Of a stretch of DNA of 64,000 bases, positions 24,862 through 32,574 are shown piece by piece. How positions within the stretch are numbered: position 1 is the first letter of the stretch; every line of letters begins with the position of its first letter. Below the pieces are notes generated by a model. That model did no database searches. It saw only the letters and a list, made by a program, of their open reading frames with translations, and was not told where the DNA came from. Both the position numbers and the translations under genes were made by a program. The DNA is from Microbacterium sp. AK009 (lineage in GTDB: Bacteria > Actinomycetota > Actinomycetes > Actinomycetales > Microbacteriaceae). The stretch spans positions 372,001 through 436,000 of the forward strand of contig NZ_JACCCG010000003.1 of the NCBI RefSeq assembly GCF_013410955.1, written 5' to 3'.

Positions 24862-24926
24862 CTACTCTGACGGAGTCATGACCAGCCCGCTCGGGCTCCT
24901 TCGGGAGCCCACGGGCTGGTTTTCTT
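24862..24926 (+). ncRNA. Candidate small RNA / terminator leader upstream of the Abi gene
   Basis: TACTCT (24862-24867) resembles a -10 box and would start a transcript near 24874. That transcript contains the palindrome GTCATGAC (24874-24881), then the hairpin of the terminator entry, ending in a U-run at about 24926. A short hairpin ACTC/GAGT also overlaps the -10. Abi_2 (AbiF-type) genes have been reported with structured RNAs just upstream, so a ~50-nt RNA partner is conceivable. The simpler view is that this is only the pnkp terminator. Confidence 0.35.
24882..24926 (+). terminator. Strong intrinsic terminator between pnkp and Abi gene
   Basis: Outer stem CCAGCCCG (24882-24889) with CGGGCTGG (24912-24919), inner stem GGGCTCC (24893-24899) with GGAGCCC (24904-24910), capped by a C(UUCG)G tetraloop and followed by TTTTCTT. 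This is by far the clearest rho-independent terminator seen in the window. It separates the repair operon from the Abi gene's own promoter. Confidence 0.9.
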
Positions 24927-24947
24927 CCTGGCGGTACGGTTGCACTG

Positions 24948-25919
24948 ATGAGCCAGCCACCAAAGGAGCACCGGACCTACGCGGAACAGGTGCAGACTCT
25001 CCAGGAACGCGGCCTCATCGTCGACGACGCGGAATCGGCAGCGCAGACTCTGGCGAACACGAACTACTACCGTCTCAGCGCCTACTTGCACACCTATCGA
25101 CTCCGAAAGGTTGACGGAGATCCCGCGTACGACGAGCGGCTAAACGAGTTCGTCACCGGAGTCCGCCTCGAGCAGGTCGTCGCACTGTATGAGTTCGACC
25201 AGCGGCTGCGTGAGTTGCTCTTGGCCGGCCTCGAGAGCTTTGAGATCTGCTTCCGCGCAGTGCTCGCCTACCACGCCGGCATGAGGGACCCGCACATCCA
25301 CCTCCGTCCAGACCTGCTGAGCGAGACGTTCACCAAGCAGCCCGCTGTCACCGACAGGGAGCGGCTGAGCGATTACGACAAGTGGTTGCAGAAGTATTGG
25401 GCGCGGTCGGATGACTCCAAGGAGGCGTTCGTCGCATGGCACGCCGCTCGTTATGACAATCGACTCCCGATTTGGGCGGCAGTCGAGATTATGGAGTTCG
25501 GCCAGGTCGCCAGACTGTACCGGGGGCTCGATCTCGCTGAACGCGACACAATTGCTCGCGATCTCGGGCTCCAAGCGCGCACTCTCGCCTCGTGGGTAGC
25601 AGCGTTCAACGGCCTTCGGAACACGTGCGCCCACCACGCGCGGGTGTGGAACCGCACACTCGTCATAGCCCCCGCGATCCCGCGCCGAGGGTCGGTGCCT
25701 GAACTCGATCACATCCACGATCTCGACAGCAGGCGGCAGAAGCGCATCTACGTGCCGACCGTCGAATTGGCCTGGTTCCTGCGCTCACGTGGCCTCCGTC
25801 CTGACTGGTTGGGGAAGATCAGGGCCCACTTCCTCTCGTTCCCGGACGACAAGGTGATCTCGCTCGCGGACATGGGCTTCGACGACGAGTGGGAGACGCT
25901 CGACGTCTGGATGCCGTAG
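24948..25919 (+). CDS. Abi_2 (AbiD/AbiF-like) abortive-infection protein with HEPN motif
   Basis: A 323-residue member of the Abi_2 family, known from lactococcal phage-abortive systems and related to HEPN ribonucleases. Family signatures are ANTNYYRLSAYLHTYR near residue 40, YEFDQRLRELLLAGLESFEI and the C-terminal FNGLRNTCAHHARVWNR. The last contains the Rx4H HEPN motif, R224 to H229, expected to form the RNase active site. The ATG has TACGGT (24935-24940) 7 nt upstream, so the gene is probably transcribed alone as a leaderless mRNA. The adjacent Hen1-Pnkp operon repairs exactly the kind of ends HEPN enzymes leave. The target RNA is unknown. Confidence 0.92.
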   Translation: MSQPPKEHRTYAEQVQTLQERGLIVDDAESAAQTLANTNYYRLSAYLHTYRLRKVDGDPAYDERLNEFVTGVRLEQVVALYEFDQRLRELLLAGLESFEICFRAVLAYHAGMRDPHIHLRPDLLSETFTKQPAVTDRERLSDYDKWLQKYWARSDDSKEAFVAWHAARYDNRLPIWAAVEIMEFGQVARLYRGLDLAERDTIARDLGLQARTLASWVAAFNGLRNTCAHHARVWNRTLVIAPAIPRRGSVPELDHIHDLDSRRQKRIYVPTVELAWFLRSRGLRPDWLGKIRAHFLSFPDDKVISLADMGFDDEWETLDVWMP

Positions 25920-26284
25920 GTCGACATGGGCGGCTCGTTTGCCTTCGTTGGCGAAGAACACTGTCCGCTGAATCCGCAGCGCGCAGTCGCGCCGTGCAGG
26001 AGATCGCGCGACGTTCCGACGACCGCGGAGATCGACTCACCGTCGATGCGATCTGTGCCATTCTCCGCGACCGATGCGGCATGATCGGAGCTGTCGAGAT
26101 GATGGTCGAATGGTCGAGTGAGAGCGGGCGCCCGGACGTGTTCTAGGCACTCCATCGGTTCGTTCCTACCGCCACGTTTCTGCCACGAATCGAACCCAAC
26201 CGACCTGATCGGGACGGCACTCCGCGAGGTCAGAACCCCCGGAGTCATGCGGGTTCAGCTAGGTCTGATTGCGATCGGCGCGAT
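25920..26284. other. Non-coding right end of the island
   Basis: 365 bp between the Abi stop and the right repeat. A plus-strand frame at 25889-26146 and a minus-strand frame across 25748-26248 are open but resemble nothing I recognise. The segment holds GCCACGTTTCTGCCACGAA around 26171-26189, sharing an 11-mer with the left end. Likely recombination sites and decayed sequence. Confidence 0.45.
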
Positions 26285-26307
26285 TTCAAATCCCTCCGTC
26301 TCCGCCA
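26285..26307 (+). other. attR-type direct repeat
   Basis: A second, exact 23-bp copy of the tRNA-Ser(GCU) 3' end, including CCA, with no tRNA body in front of it. It marks the right border of the island; ordinary chromosomal genes resume 10 bp later. Confidence 0.85.
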
Positions 26308-26316
26308 CCCCCGCTG

Positions 26317-26634
26317 TCAGTTCGTGTGACGCGTACGCCATTCGGTCAGGGCCTCGTCCACGCGATCGGCGAGGATGAAGAACGCGTCCGCTTCCCGCTG
26401 TTCTTCCGTGCGTCTGTTCGGTGCGGCCCCAGGGAGGAAGCTGCGCATGTCGTCGGCACGCAACTTTGCCGTGATGCGTCCGAGTGCGTGAAGAAGTGCG
26501 GCGCCGCTGTCGCCTCCGATCTTTCCCGAAAGACTCGACATCCCGTCGGCTTCGTCCTTCACCTGCAAACCGAGCAGCGCTTCGAGAATCAATACGGCGG
26601 GTTCGTCTTCTACGAGGACATCGTTGATGGTCAT
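26317..26634 (-). CDS. Hypothetical protein
   Basis: A 105-residue soluble protein of unknown function, mostly helical and mildly acidic. Hydrophilic helices end in RTEEQREADAFFILADRVDEALTEWRTRHTN (positions about 75-105). I do not recognise a family. It is judged real because TAGCGT (26641-26646, reverse strand) lies 6 nt before the ATG, the same leaderless pattern as its neighbours, and because codon use is regular. It ends 10 bp outside the right repeat, so it belongs to the chromosome, and it is divergent from a large membrane-protein gene. Confidence 0.7.
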   Translation of the reverse strand: MTINDVLVEDEPAVLILEALLGLQVKDEADGMSSLSGKIGGDSGAALLHALGRITAKLRADDMRSFLPGAAPNRRTEEQREADAFFILADRVDEALTEWRTRHTN

Positions 26635-26747
26635 TGCCGCACGCTACGCCCCGCTTCCGACATCCACTCTGGCCGGCTGCGACGCCGCCTCCGCCCGCTC
26701 CGCTGGATGGGGTGTTCGAGACGGAAGATGAGGGCCATCATGGCCCC

Positions 26748-28121
26748 ATGACAGACCCTCGCATACCTCTGGACATCGCCGACCTCGAGGAGCGCGTCCG
26801 CGCCTTGGAGAAGGAGAACGCCGAGCTGTCCGCGGCGGTCGGTGGGAAGGCGCACGCGCACGGCTCGCGCTGGCGGGCCGTGGCGTCCGCGCTTCTCATC
26901 GTCGTGGCATCCCTCCTGCTCCCTGTCACGATCGTGGCGGCGTGGGCGCGGATCCAGCTGGTCGATGAGGACGCGTTCGTGCAGACCCTGGCGCCGCTCG
27001 TCGACGACCCGGCGGTACAGCAGCTCATCATCGACGAGACCCTCGACGCGATCGGCGAGCAGGTCGACTTCGAAGAGCTGACCGCCGATGTGTTCACGGG
27101 GCTCGCGGATCTGGGGCTTCCTCCTCGCGCGGCCGCGGCGCTGCAGCTCCTCCAGGCGCCGGCGGCGAGCGGGCTCGAGGGCCTGGTGTCGGGCGCGGTG
27201 ACCGCGGTCGTCGAGTCCGACGCCTTCTCCGACGTCTGGGCGACGGCGACGCGGGCCGCACACCGGGCACTGACGGTGTCGGCGACCTCCGACGGCGGAG
27301 GACTCGTCGTCCGCACCGACGACGGCGTCGGCATCCAACTCGGCGCGATCGTGGAGCGCGTCCAAGAGACGCTGCTGGACCGGGACATCGCGATCGCCCA
27401 GTTCATCCCGGACGTCGACAGGGTGATCATCGTCGGCAAGGGGGAGGGGCTCGGTGCCATCCGCTTCGGCTACGCCGCGGCGGTGACCGTGGGCACCTGG
27501 CTGCCGCTGGTGACCCTGGCGCTGGCCGCGGGCGGGGTTGCGATCGCGAGGCGACGAAGCGTCGCCGTCGTAGGCGTCGGTATCGGCTTCGTCCTCGGGG
27601 CGGGCAGTCTGGCGATGTCGTTCCTCTTCGGCGGCGCAGCAGTGCGGATCGCGGCCGAACGGTTCGGTCTCGCACCGTCGGCGCTCGATGTGATCTACAG
27701 GCGCCTGGTCGACGCGATGACCGAGACCGCGGTCGTCTTCACCGTGATCGGCGTGCTTCTCGTGGCCATCGGCTGGCTGTCGGGGCGCTCGGCGGCGGCG
27801 CAGAAGACACGGGTCGGTGTCGGTTCAGTCAACGCGGCGGCTCGGCGCGGACTCCGCGTCCGAGGGCTCGATACCGGTCGTGTCGGCACCTGGCTCGCCG
27901 CCCGGCGGGTGCTCGTCCGCGTCATCCTCGCCGTCCTCGCCGTCCTCTGGCTGATCCTTCTGCGCCCCATCGGATTCGGCGACGTCGTTCTCGTCCTCCT
28001 CACGACCCTGCTGGTCATGTGGGTCCTCGAGCTCCTGCAGAGGCGAGAAGAAGAAGCCGAGCCGGATGCCACGGATGCGACGCTCACGGTGGAGGAATCG
28101 CCGGCGACGCTGCCGAGTTGA
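26748..28121 (+). CDS. Multi-pass membrane protein of unknown function
   Basis: A 457-residue integral membrane protein common in actinobacteria but without an assigned role. A short coiled-coil start (LEERVRALEKENAELSAAV) precedes a transmembrane helix near residues 43-65. A ~170-residue extracytoplasmic region follows (about 66-235), then three helices between about 240 and 310, another near 350, and two more between 400 and 440. The tail is acidic. CATCAT lies 6 nt upstream of the ATG. The gene converges on the DEAD-box helicase gene, with 26 bp between the stops. Confidence 0.85.
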   Translation: MTDPRIPLDIADLEERVRALEKENAELSAAVGGKAHAHGSRWRAVASALLIVVASLLLPVTIVAAWARIQLVDEDAFVQTLAPLVDDPAVQQLIIDETLDAIGEQVDFEELTADVFTGLADLGLPPRAAAALQLLQAPAASGLEGLVSGAVTAVVESDAFSDVWATATRAAHRALTVSATSDGGGLVVRTDDGVGIQLGAIVERVQETLLDRDIAIAQFIPDVDRVIIVGKGEGLGAIRFGYAAAVTVGTWLPLVTLALAAGGVAIARRRSVAVVGVGIGFVLGAGSLAMSFLFGGAAVRIAAERFGLAPSALDVIYRRLVDAMTETAVVFTVIGVLLVAIGWLSGRSAAAQKTRVGVGSVNAAARRGLRVRGLDTGRVGTWLAARRVLVRVILAVLAVLWLILLRPIGFGDVVLVLLTTLLVMWVLELLQRREEEAEPDATDATLTVEESPATLPS

Positions 28122-28147
28122 CCCCGGAGCCGGTGCGGGATCCGCCC

Positions 28148-29896
28148 TCAGGTGCGCGGCCCGCGGCGGGGCCTGTCGTCGTCGCGGCGCGGCCGGCGTC
28201 CCGGGCCGCCGGTGTCGAGCCGCAGCTCGATGAGCCGTCCGGAGATGCGGGTGCTCTTGAGGCGGTCGAGGGTGTCGCGAGACAGGTCGGCGGCGAGATC
28301 GACGAGGGAGAAGTCCGGCCGGATCTGGATCGCCCCGAAGTCGTCGCGCTTGAGGCCGCCCTCATTCGCGAGCGCCCCGACGATCTGACGCGGCTCGACA
28401 CGGTGACGTTTGCCGACGGCGATGCGATAGGTCGCCATCCCCTCTCGGGCAGGACGAGGACGTCGTTCGGCGCCGTCGCGGTCGTGGTCGGCTCGCCCCG
28501 GCCGTTCTCCGCGCTCCCGGCGCTGCGGCTCGGGGTCGGGCTCGAGCAGGAGCGGCGATTCGCCCTGCGCAACCACGGCGAGGGCAGCCGCGACATCCAC
28601 CTCGGGGACATCGTGGTGGCGCACGTAGTGCGTGACGATGTCGCGGAAGCGGTCGATGCGCTCGCTTTCGGCCAGGGCCGCGGTGATGCGGTCGTCGAAC
28701 CGGGCGAGGCGCGTGACGTTGACCTCGTCGACACTCGGCAGCGGGATCTCGGTGAGCGACTGACGCGTGGCGCGCTCGATCGCGCGGACGAGCCCGCGTT
28801 CGCGCGGGGTGACGAAGCTGATCGCGTCGCCCGACCGTCCGGCCCGCCCGGTGCGACCGATGCGGTGCACGTAGGACTCGGTGTCGGTGGGGATGTCGAA
28901 GTTGACGACGTGCGAGATGCGCTCGACGTCGAGTCCGCGCGCGGCGACATCGGTCGCGACGAGAATGTCGAGCTTGCCCGCCTTGAGCTGGTTGATGGTC
29001 TTCTCGCGCACGGGCTGTGCGACGTCGCCGTTGATCGCGGCGGCCGAGTAGCCGCGTGCGCGCAGCTTCTCGGCGATCTCCTCGGTCACGCTCTTGGTGC
29101 GACCGAAGACGATCAAGCCGTCGAAGTTCTCGGTCTCGAGGATGCGAGTGAGCGCGTCCATCTTCTGGGGGTAGGACACGACAAGGTAGCGCTGCGTGAT
29201 CGTCGACGAGGTGGTCGTCTTGGTCTTGATCGTGATCTCTTCGGGATCGTGCAGGTACTGCTGCGAGATGCGCCGGATGGCGGCGGGCATCGTCGCTGAG
29301 AAGAGCGCCACCTGCTTGGTGTCGGGAGTGTCGGCGAGGATCGTCTCGACATCCTCCGCGAAGCCCATCTTCAGCATCTCGTCGGCCTCGTCGAGCACCA
29401 GGAACTTCAGCTCGGTCAGGTCGAGCGTCCCCTTGTCGAGATGGTCCATGATGCGACCGGGGGTTCCGACGATGATGTGCACCCCCCGGCGGAGAGCGGA
29501 GAGCTGGATGCCGTAGCCCTGGCCGCCGTACACCGGCAGCACGTGCACGCCGCGGCGCCGGGAGGCGTACTTCTCGAAGGCCTCGCACACCTGAAGAGCG
29601 AGCTCCCGTGTGGGGGCCAGGACGAGTGCCTGCGGCGTCTTCTGCGACAGGTCGAGTCGATCGAGGATCGGCAGCGCGAATGCCGCCGTCTTCCCCGTGC
29701 CGGTCTGTGCGAGACCGACGACGTCTCGGCCGGCCAGAAGGGTGGGGATCGTTGCGGCCTGGATCGCCGACGGTGTCTCGTACCCGACGTCGCGGAGCGC
29801 CGCGAGGACAGACTCACCCAACCCCAGGTCGGAGAAGGTCATCGTGGCAGGCTCCTCGGGAGCCGCTTCCTCGATTGGGTTTTCAGACGTGATCAC
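28148..29896 (-). CDS. DEAD-box ATP-dependent RNA helicase (DeaD/CsdA type)
   Basis: A 582-residue RNA helicase for ribosome assembly or cold-shock RNA remodelling. Visible motifs are the Q-motif region (GYETPSAIQ), AQTGTGKT (I), PTRELA (Ia), TPGR (Ib), VLDEADEM (II), FSATMP (III), and ATDVAARGLDVERI with YVHRIGRTGRAG (V/VI). A C-terminal DbpA-like RNA-binding domain (TYRIAVGKRHRVEPRQIVG) and an Arg/Asp-rich tail follow. The GTG start overlaps the stop of the upstream thiamine-diphosphate enzyme gene by 4 bp (GTGA), giving coupling. GATACT 6 nt upstream may also give an independent leaderless transcript. Confidence 0.95.
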   Translation of the reverse strand: MITSENPIEEAAPEEPATMTFSDLGLGESVLAALRDVGYETPSAIQAATIPTLLAGRDVVGLAQTGTGKTAAFALPILDRLDLSQKTPQALVLAPTRELALQVCEAFEKYASRRRGVHVLPVYGGQGYGIQLSALRRGVHIIVGTPGRIMDHLDKGTLDLTELKFLVLDEADEMLKMGFAEDVETILADTPDTKQVALFSATMPAAIRRISQQYLHDPEEITIKTKTTTSSTITQRYLVVSYPQKMDALTRILETENFDGLIVFGRTKSVTEEIAEKLRARGYSAAAINGDVAQPVREKTINQLKAGKLDILVATDVAARGLDVERISHVVNFDIPTDTESYVHRIGRTGRAGRSGDAISFVTPRERGLVRAIERATRQSLTEIPLPSVDEVNVTRLARFDDRITAALAESERIDRFRDIVTHYVRHHDVPEVDVAAALAVVAQGESPLLLEPDPEPQRRERGERPGRADHDRDGAERRPRPAREGMATYRIAVGKRHRVEPRQIVGALANEGGLKRDDFGAIQIRPDFSLVDLAADLSRDTLDRLKSTRISGRLIELRLDTGGPGRRPRRDDDRPRRGPRT

Positions 29897-31587
29897 ACTT
29901 CGAGTATCGCGGACTCGCTCCGCCGCGGCAGGCTCACGCCGTTCACCCGCAGGATCTCCTCCTGGTAGGGCGCGATGACATCGCCCGAGATCCGGCAGTC
30001 CAGCACGAGGAACGGGCGGTCATCGGCAGGCGTGGCGGCCCAGGAGGCGAGGCGGTCGAGATCGTCGAGCGTCTCGACGACCACCCCCTCCGCCCCCACA
30101 CCGGTGGCGAGGGCGGCGAAGTCGACCTGCGGTATGAGCATCGGCCGACGCGCGAGCCCTTTCAGCCCGTAGAGATTGATCTCGGCCCCGTAGGCGGCGT
30201 CGTTCCAAACCACCGCGAGCCCGCGCCCGCCGGCGACGCGCACCGCGGACTCGAGATCGGCCAGAGCCATCAGCCCGCCCCCGTCACCGGTGGTGAGGAC
30301 CACGGTCGCCTGCGGATGCGCGAGCGCAGCGCCGGGCACGGAGGGCCACCCCAGGCCGATCGACTGGAACGCCGTGCCGACCATCATCATCCGGTCAGGG
30401 GAGGCGACCGGCCAGTACATGTTCGCCCAGCCGATGAAGTGGCCGCCGTCGGAGACGACCACCCGGTCGTCCGGGAGGAGCCGGCCGATCCGTGCGGCGA
30501 CGGAACGCGGGTCGAGGCGACCGTCGGGGGCGACCCCGTCTCCCTCGTCGTATCGGCGGAGCGGTGCGAGATCGACCGACTCCCGCCATCCGCTCGGAGA
30601 GATCCCGGTCCGGCGCAGCTCGGCAACGATCTCCTGCGCCACGAGCGCGGCGTCCGCTCGGACGTACCCGCCGACGTGCGGGTGGGTCGCCGTCGGTGCG
30701 AGGTCGACCTGGAAGACCCGGGTGGCGGGGGCGAACAGGTCGCCGAATCGCATCGTGAACTGATTGAGCGAGGCGCCGAAGACCACCGCGACATCGGCCT
30801 CGCGCACGAGCTCCATCGCGCCCTCGGCGCCGAACCCCCCGGTGACGCCCAGGTCGTACTCGCCGCGGGGGAAGATCCCGCGGGCCAGCGACGAGCTGGC
30901 GGTGATGGCCCCGGTCGCATCGGCCAGAGCGCCGAGGGCCTCGCCGGCGCCGGAGATCCACGCCCCGCGACCGGCCAGCAGGAAGGGGCGCCGGGCATCG
31001 CGGAGGGCGGCGGCGATCTCGCGGACGGCCGCGCGCGCGAATGCGGTGGCTGGCGCCTGACGTTCGGGAAGGCGCGGTGCGGGTGCGTCGGGCACGCCGC
31101 CCGCCTCGATGACGACCACGTCGTAGGGGATCGCGAGCACGACCGGCACGCGATAGGTGAGGGCGTGCTCGATCGCGATCACGGTGGTGGCGGCGGCATC
31201 GGCGCGACCGACCGTGTAGGTGCGGACGCCCACGCCCGCTGCCAGCGCGATCTGGTCGACATCCCACGCCCGGGGGCCCGACGTGGGGGCGTCGCCCACC
31301 ACGAGCACGAGCGGCACGTGTGCCTGGGCGGCTTCGGCGAGGGCGGTGAGGGTGTTGGTGAAACCGGCACCGTACGTGGCGGTGGCAGCTGCCAGTCGCC
31401 CTGACGCGCGGTGGTAGGCGTCGGCGGCGACGACGGCGCCCGCCTCGTGGCGGACGGCGGTGAAGCTCGCTCGGGTGTCGCGCTCGAGCGCATCGAGGAA
31501 GTAGGCGTTGCCGTTGCCCATCACGCCGAAGACGTGATCGATGTGCTGGGCGAGGGTGTGGGCGACGTGCGCGGAGACGGTGGGCAT
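29893..31587 (-). CDS. Thiamine diphosphate-dependent enzyme (acetolactate synthase / 2-oxoacid decarboxylase-like)
   Basis: A 564-residue three-domain ThDP enzyme. The Pyr domain carries the cofactor-activating Glu in AVRHEAGAVVAADAY, a central domain follows, and the PP domain holds GDGGGLMALADLESA with NDAAYG as the GDG...N cofactor motif. The closest remembered relatives are acetolactate synthase and benzoylformate decarboxylase-like proteins. At the end of an hpa operon, a decarboxylase of an aromatic 2-oxoacid feeding 4-hydroxyphenylacetate is possible; this is inference. The intergenic region before it carries a hairpin (CCTCAC/GTGAGG, 31604-31620) and an ATATACGA motif shared with the hpa promoter. 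It overlaps the helicase start. Confidence 0.8.
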   Translation of the reverse strand: MPTVSAHVAHTLAQHIDHVFGVMGNGNAYFLDALERDTRASFTAVRHEAGAVVAADAYHRASGRLAAATATYGAGFTNTLTALAEAAQAHVPLVLVVGDAPTSGPRAWDVDQIALAAGVGVRTYTVGRADAAATTVIAIEHALTYRVPVVLAIPYDVVVIEAGGVPDAPAPRLPERQAPATAFARAAVREIAAALRDARRPFLLAGRGAWISGAGEALGALADATGAITASSSLARGIFPRGEYDLGVTGGFGAEGAMELVREADVAVVFGASLNQFTMRFGDLFAPATRVFQVDLAPTATHPHVGGYVRADAALVAQEIVAELRRTGISPSGWRESVDLAPLRRYDEGDGVAPDGRLDPRSVAARIGRLLPDDRVVVSDGGHFIGWANMYWPVASPDRMMMVGTAFQSIGLGWPSVPGAALAHPQATVVLTTGDGGGLMALADLESAVRVAGGRGLAVVWNDAAYGAEINLYGLKGLARRPMLIPQVDFAALATGVGAEGVVVETLDDLDRLASWAATPADDRPFLVLDCRISGDVIAPYQEEILRVNGVSLPRRSESAILEV

Positions 31588-31603
31588 GACGGAGCCTTTC
31601 GGC

Positions 31604-31728
31604 CCTCACGAACGGTGAGGACGACGTACGGATGCGGGAACCGTATGTGTCTCACGCGTGCTGCGCTGCGTGCCCCTTTTTCGAGCACCGACCGGGTCGT
31701 CCGGGTCGGACGGAGAAATCATATACGA
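31604..31728 (-). promoter_or_regulatory. Control region of the thiamine-diphosphate enzyme gene
   Basis: The 180-bp gap after hpaI holds ATATACGA (31721-31728), which recurs upstream of the hpaG-type gene in an AT-rich setting. It also holds the hairpin CCTCAC-GAACG-GTGAGG (31604-31620), shortly before the Shine-Dalgarno AAAGG. It probably allows separate expression under the same GntR regulator. The assignment is inferred from the shared octamer. Confidence 0.45.
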
Positions 31729-31767
31729 CCTGGATGCCGCCGGCCAGGCGCGGAGCAGGTAGAGACG

Positions 31768-32574
31768 TCAGTAGCTCGCGCGGTCGGTCTCCGCGGTCGT
31801 CGCCGGCGCCCATCGAGCCGCCAGCGCTTCGGAGCTGCGGGCGAGGATCGAGACGTCGGCGGCGACGAGCACGAAGGACGCGCCGGCGTGGATGTACGAC
31901 TGCGCCGCTTCCGGGTCGAAGGCGTTCACGCCGACCGGTTTGCCGACGGCGATCACCGCCTCGAACGCGCGGTGCACGGCGGCGATCACCTCGGGATGCG
32001 TCTGCTGCCCGAGCACACCCAGGGAAGCGGCGAGGTCGCTCGGACCGACGAAGACGCCGTCGACACCGTCGACGGCGGCGATCTCGTATGCCGCGTCGAC
32101 ACCGGCTGCCGTCTCGACCTGCACGAACAGCGAGACGTGCTCGTCGGCGTCGCCGAGGTAGCCGTCGATCCGGTTCCACCGGGCCGAGCGTCCGAGGGCA
32201 GACCCCACACCGCGCTGACCGCGCGGGGGATACCGCGCGGCCGACACGGCCGCCTCCGCGTCGGCCCTCGACGACACCATCGGCACGAGCAGGTTCTGCG
32301 CGCCGAGGTCGAGCACCTGCTTGATCACGACCGGATCGTTGCTCGGCACGCGGACCACCGGGGTGATCGGGTACGCGGCGACGGCCTGCAGCTGCGCGAG
32401 CACCGACTCGAGGCCATTCGGAGCGTGTTCCATGTCGATGAGCGTCCAGTCCAGGCCCGACCCGGCACAGATCTCGGCCACGAGTGGCGAGCCCGAGCAC
32501 ACCCAGATACCCGCGAGTGCTCGATCGGATGCCGCGAGAGCGGCCCGGAAGGTGGGGCTCAGACGAAGCGGCAT
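31768..32574 (-). CDS. hpaI: 4-hydroxy-2-oxoheptanedioate aldolase
   Basis: HpaI (HpcH) cleaves 4-hydroxy-2-oxoheptane-1,7-dioate to pyruvate and succinic semialdehyde, the last step of homoprotocatechuate breakdown. The 268-residue class II aldolase shows DWTLIDMEHAPNG, VQVETAAGVDAAYEIA and VDGVFVGPSDLAASLG, the metal- and pyruvate-binding segments of the HpcH/HpaI family. The start chosen gives MPLRLSPTF and overlaps the end of hpaH by 16 bp; an in-frame upstream ATG (32604) would overlap further. Operon position supports the function. Confidence 0.93.
   Translation of the reverse strand: MPLRLSPTFRAALAASDRALAGIWVCSGSPLVAEICAGSGLDWTLIDMEHAPNGLESVLAQLQAVAAYPITPVVRVPSNDPVVIKQVLDLGAQNLLVPMVSSRADAEAAVSAARYPPRGQRGVGSALGRSARWNRIDGYLGDADEHVSLFVQVETAAGVDAAYEIAAVDGVDGVFVGPSDLAASLGVLGQQTHPEVIAAVHRAFEAVIAVGKPVGVNAFDPEAAQSYIHAGASFVLVAADVSILARSSEALAARWAPATTAETDRASY

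Larger units (their letters stand above)
20562..26307 (+). mobile_element. tRNA-Ser-integrated genomic island carrying an RNA-repair/Abi cargo
   Basis: The island is bounded by 23-bp perfect direct repeats of the tRNA-Ser(GCU) 3' end and is about 5.7 kb from repeat to repeat. Contents, all on the plus strand, are hen1, pnkp, a hairpin terminator or candidate RNA, and an Abi_2 gene. Non-coding ends of 355 bp (20585-20939) and 365 bp (25920-26284) lack a recognisable integrase but share the 11-mer TTCTGCCACGA (20619-20629, 26178-26188). The DNA looks visibly less GC-rich than its flanks. It is presumably a non-autonomous or decayed integrative element; the mobilising integrase must have come from elsewhere or been lost. 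Confidence 0.85.

Noticed and set aside
24878..25114. Open frame of 78 codons starting in the terminator before the Abi gene
   Set aside because: It reads straight through the strong hairpin terminator and then out of frame through the Abi gene.
25889..26146. Plus-strand open frame of 85 codons after the Abi gene
   Set aside because: Overlaps the Abi 3' end out of frame, has no promoter-like box or Shine-Dalgarno and no recognisable family; may be decayed sequence.
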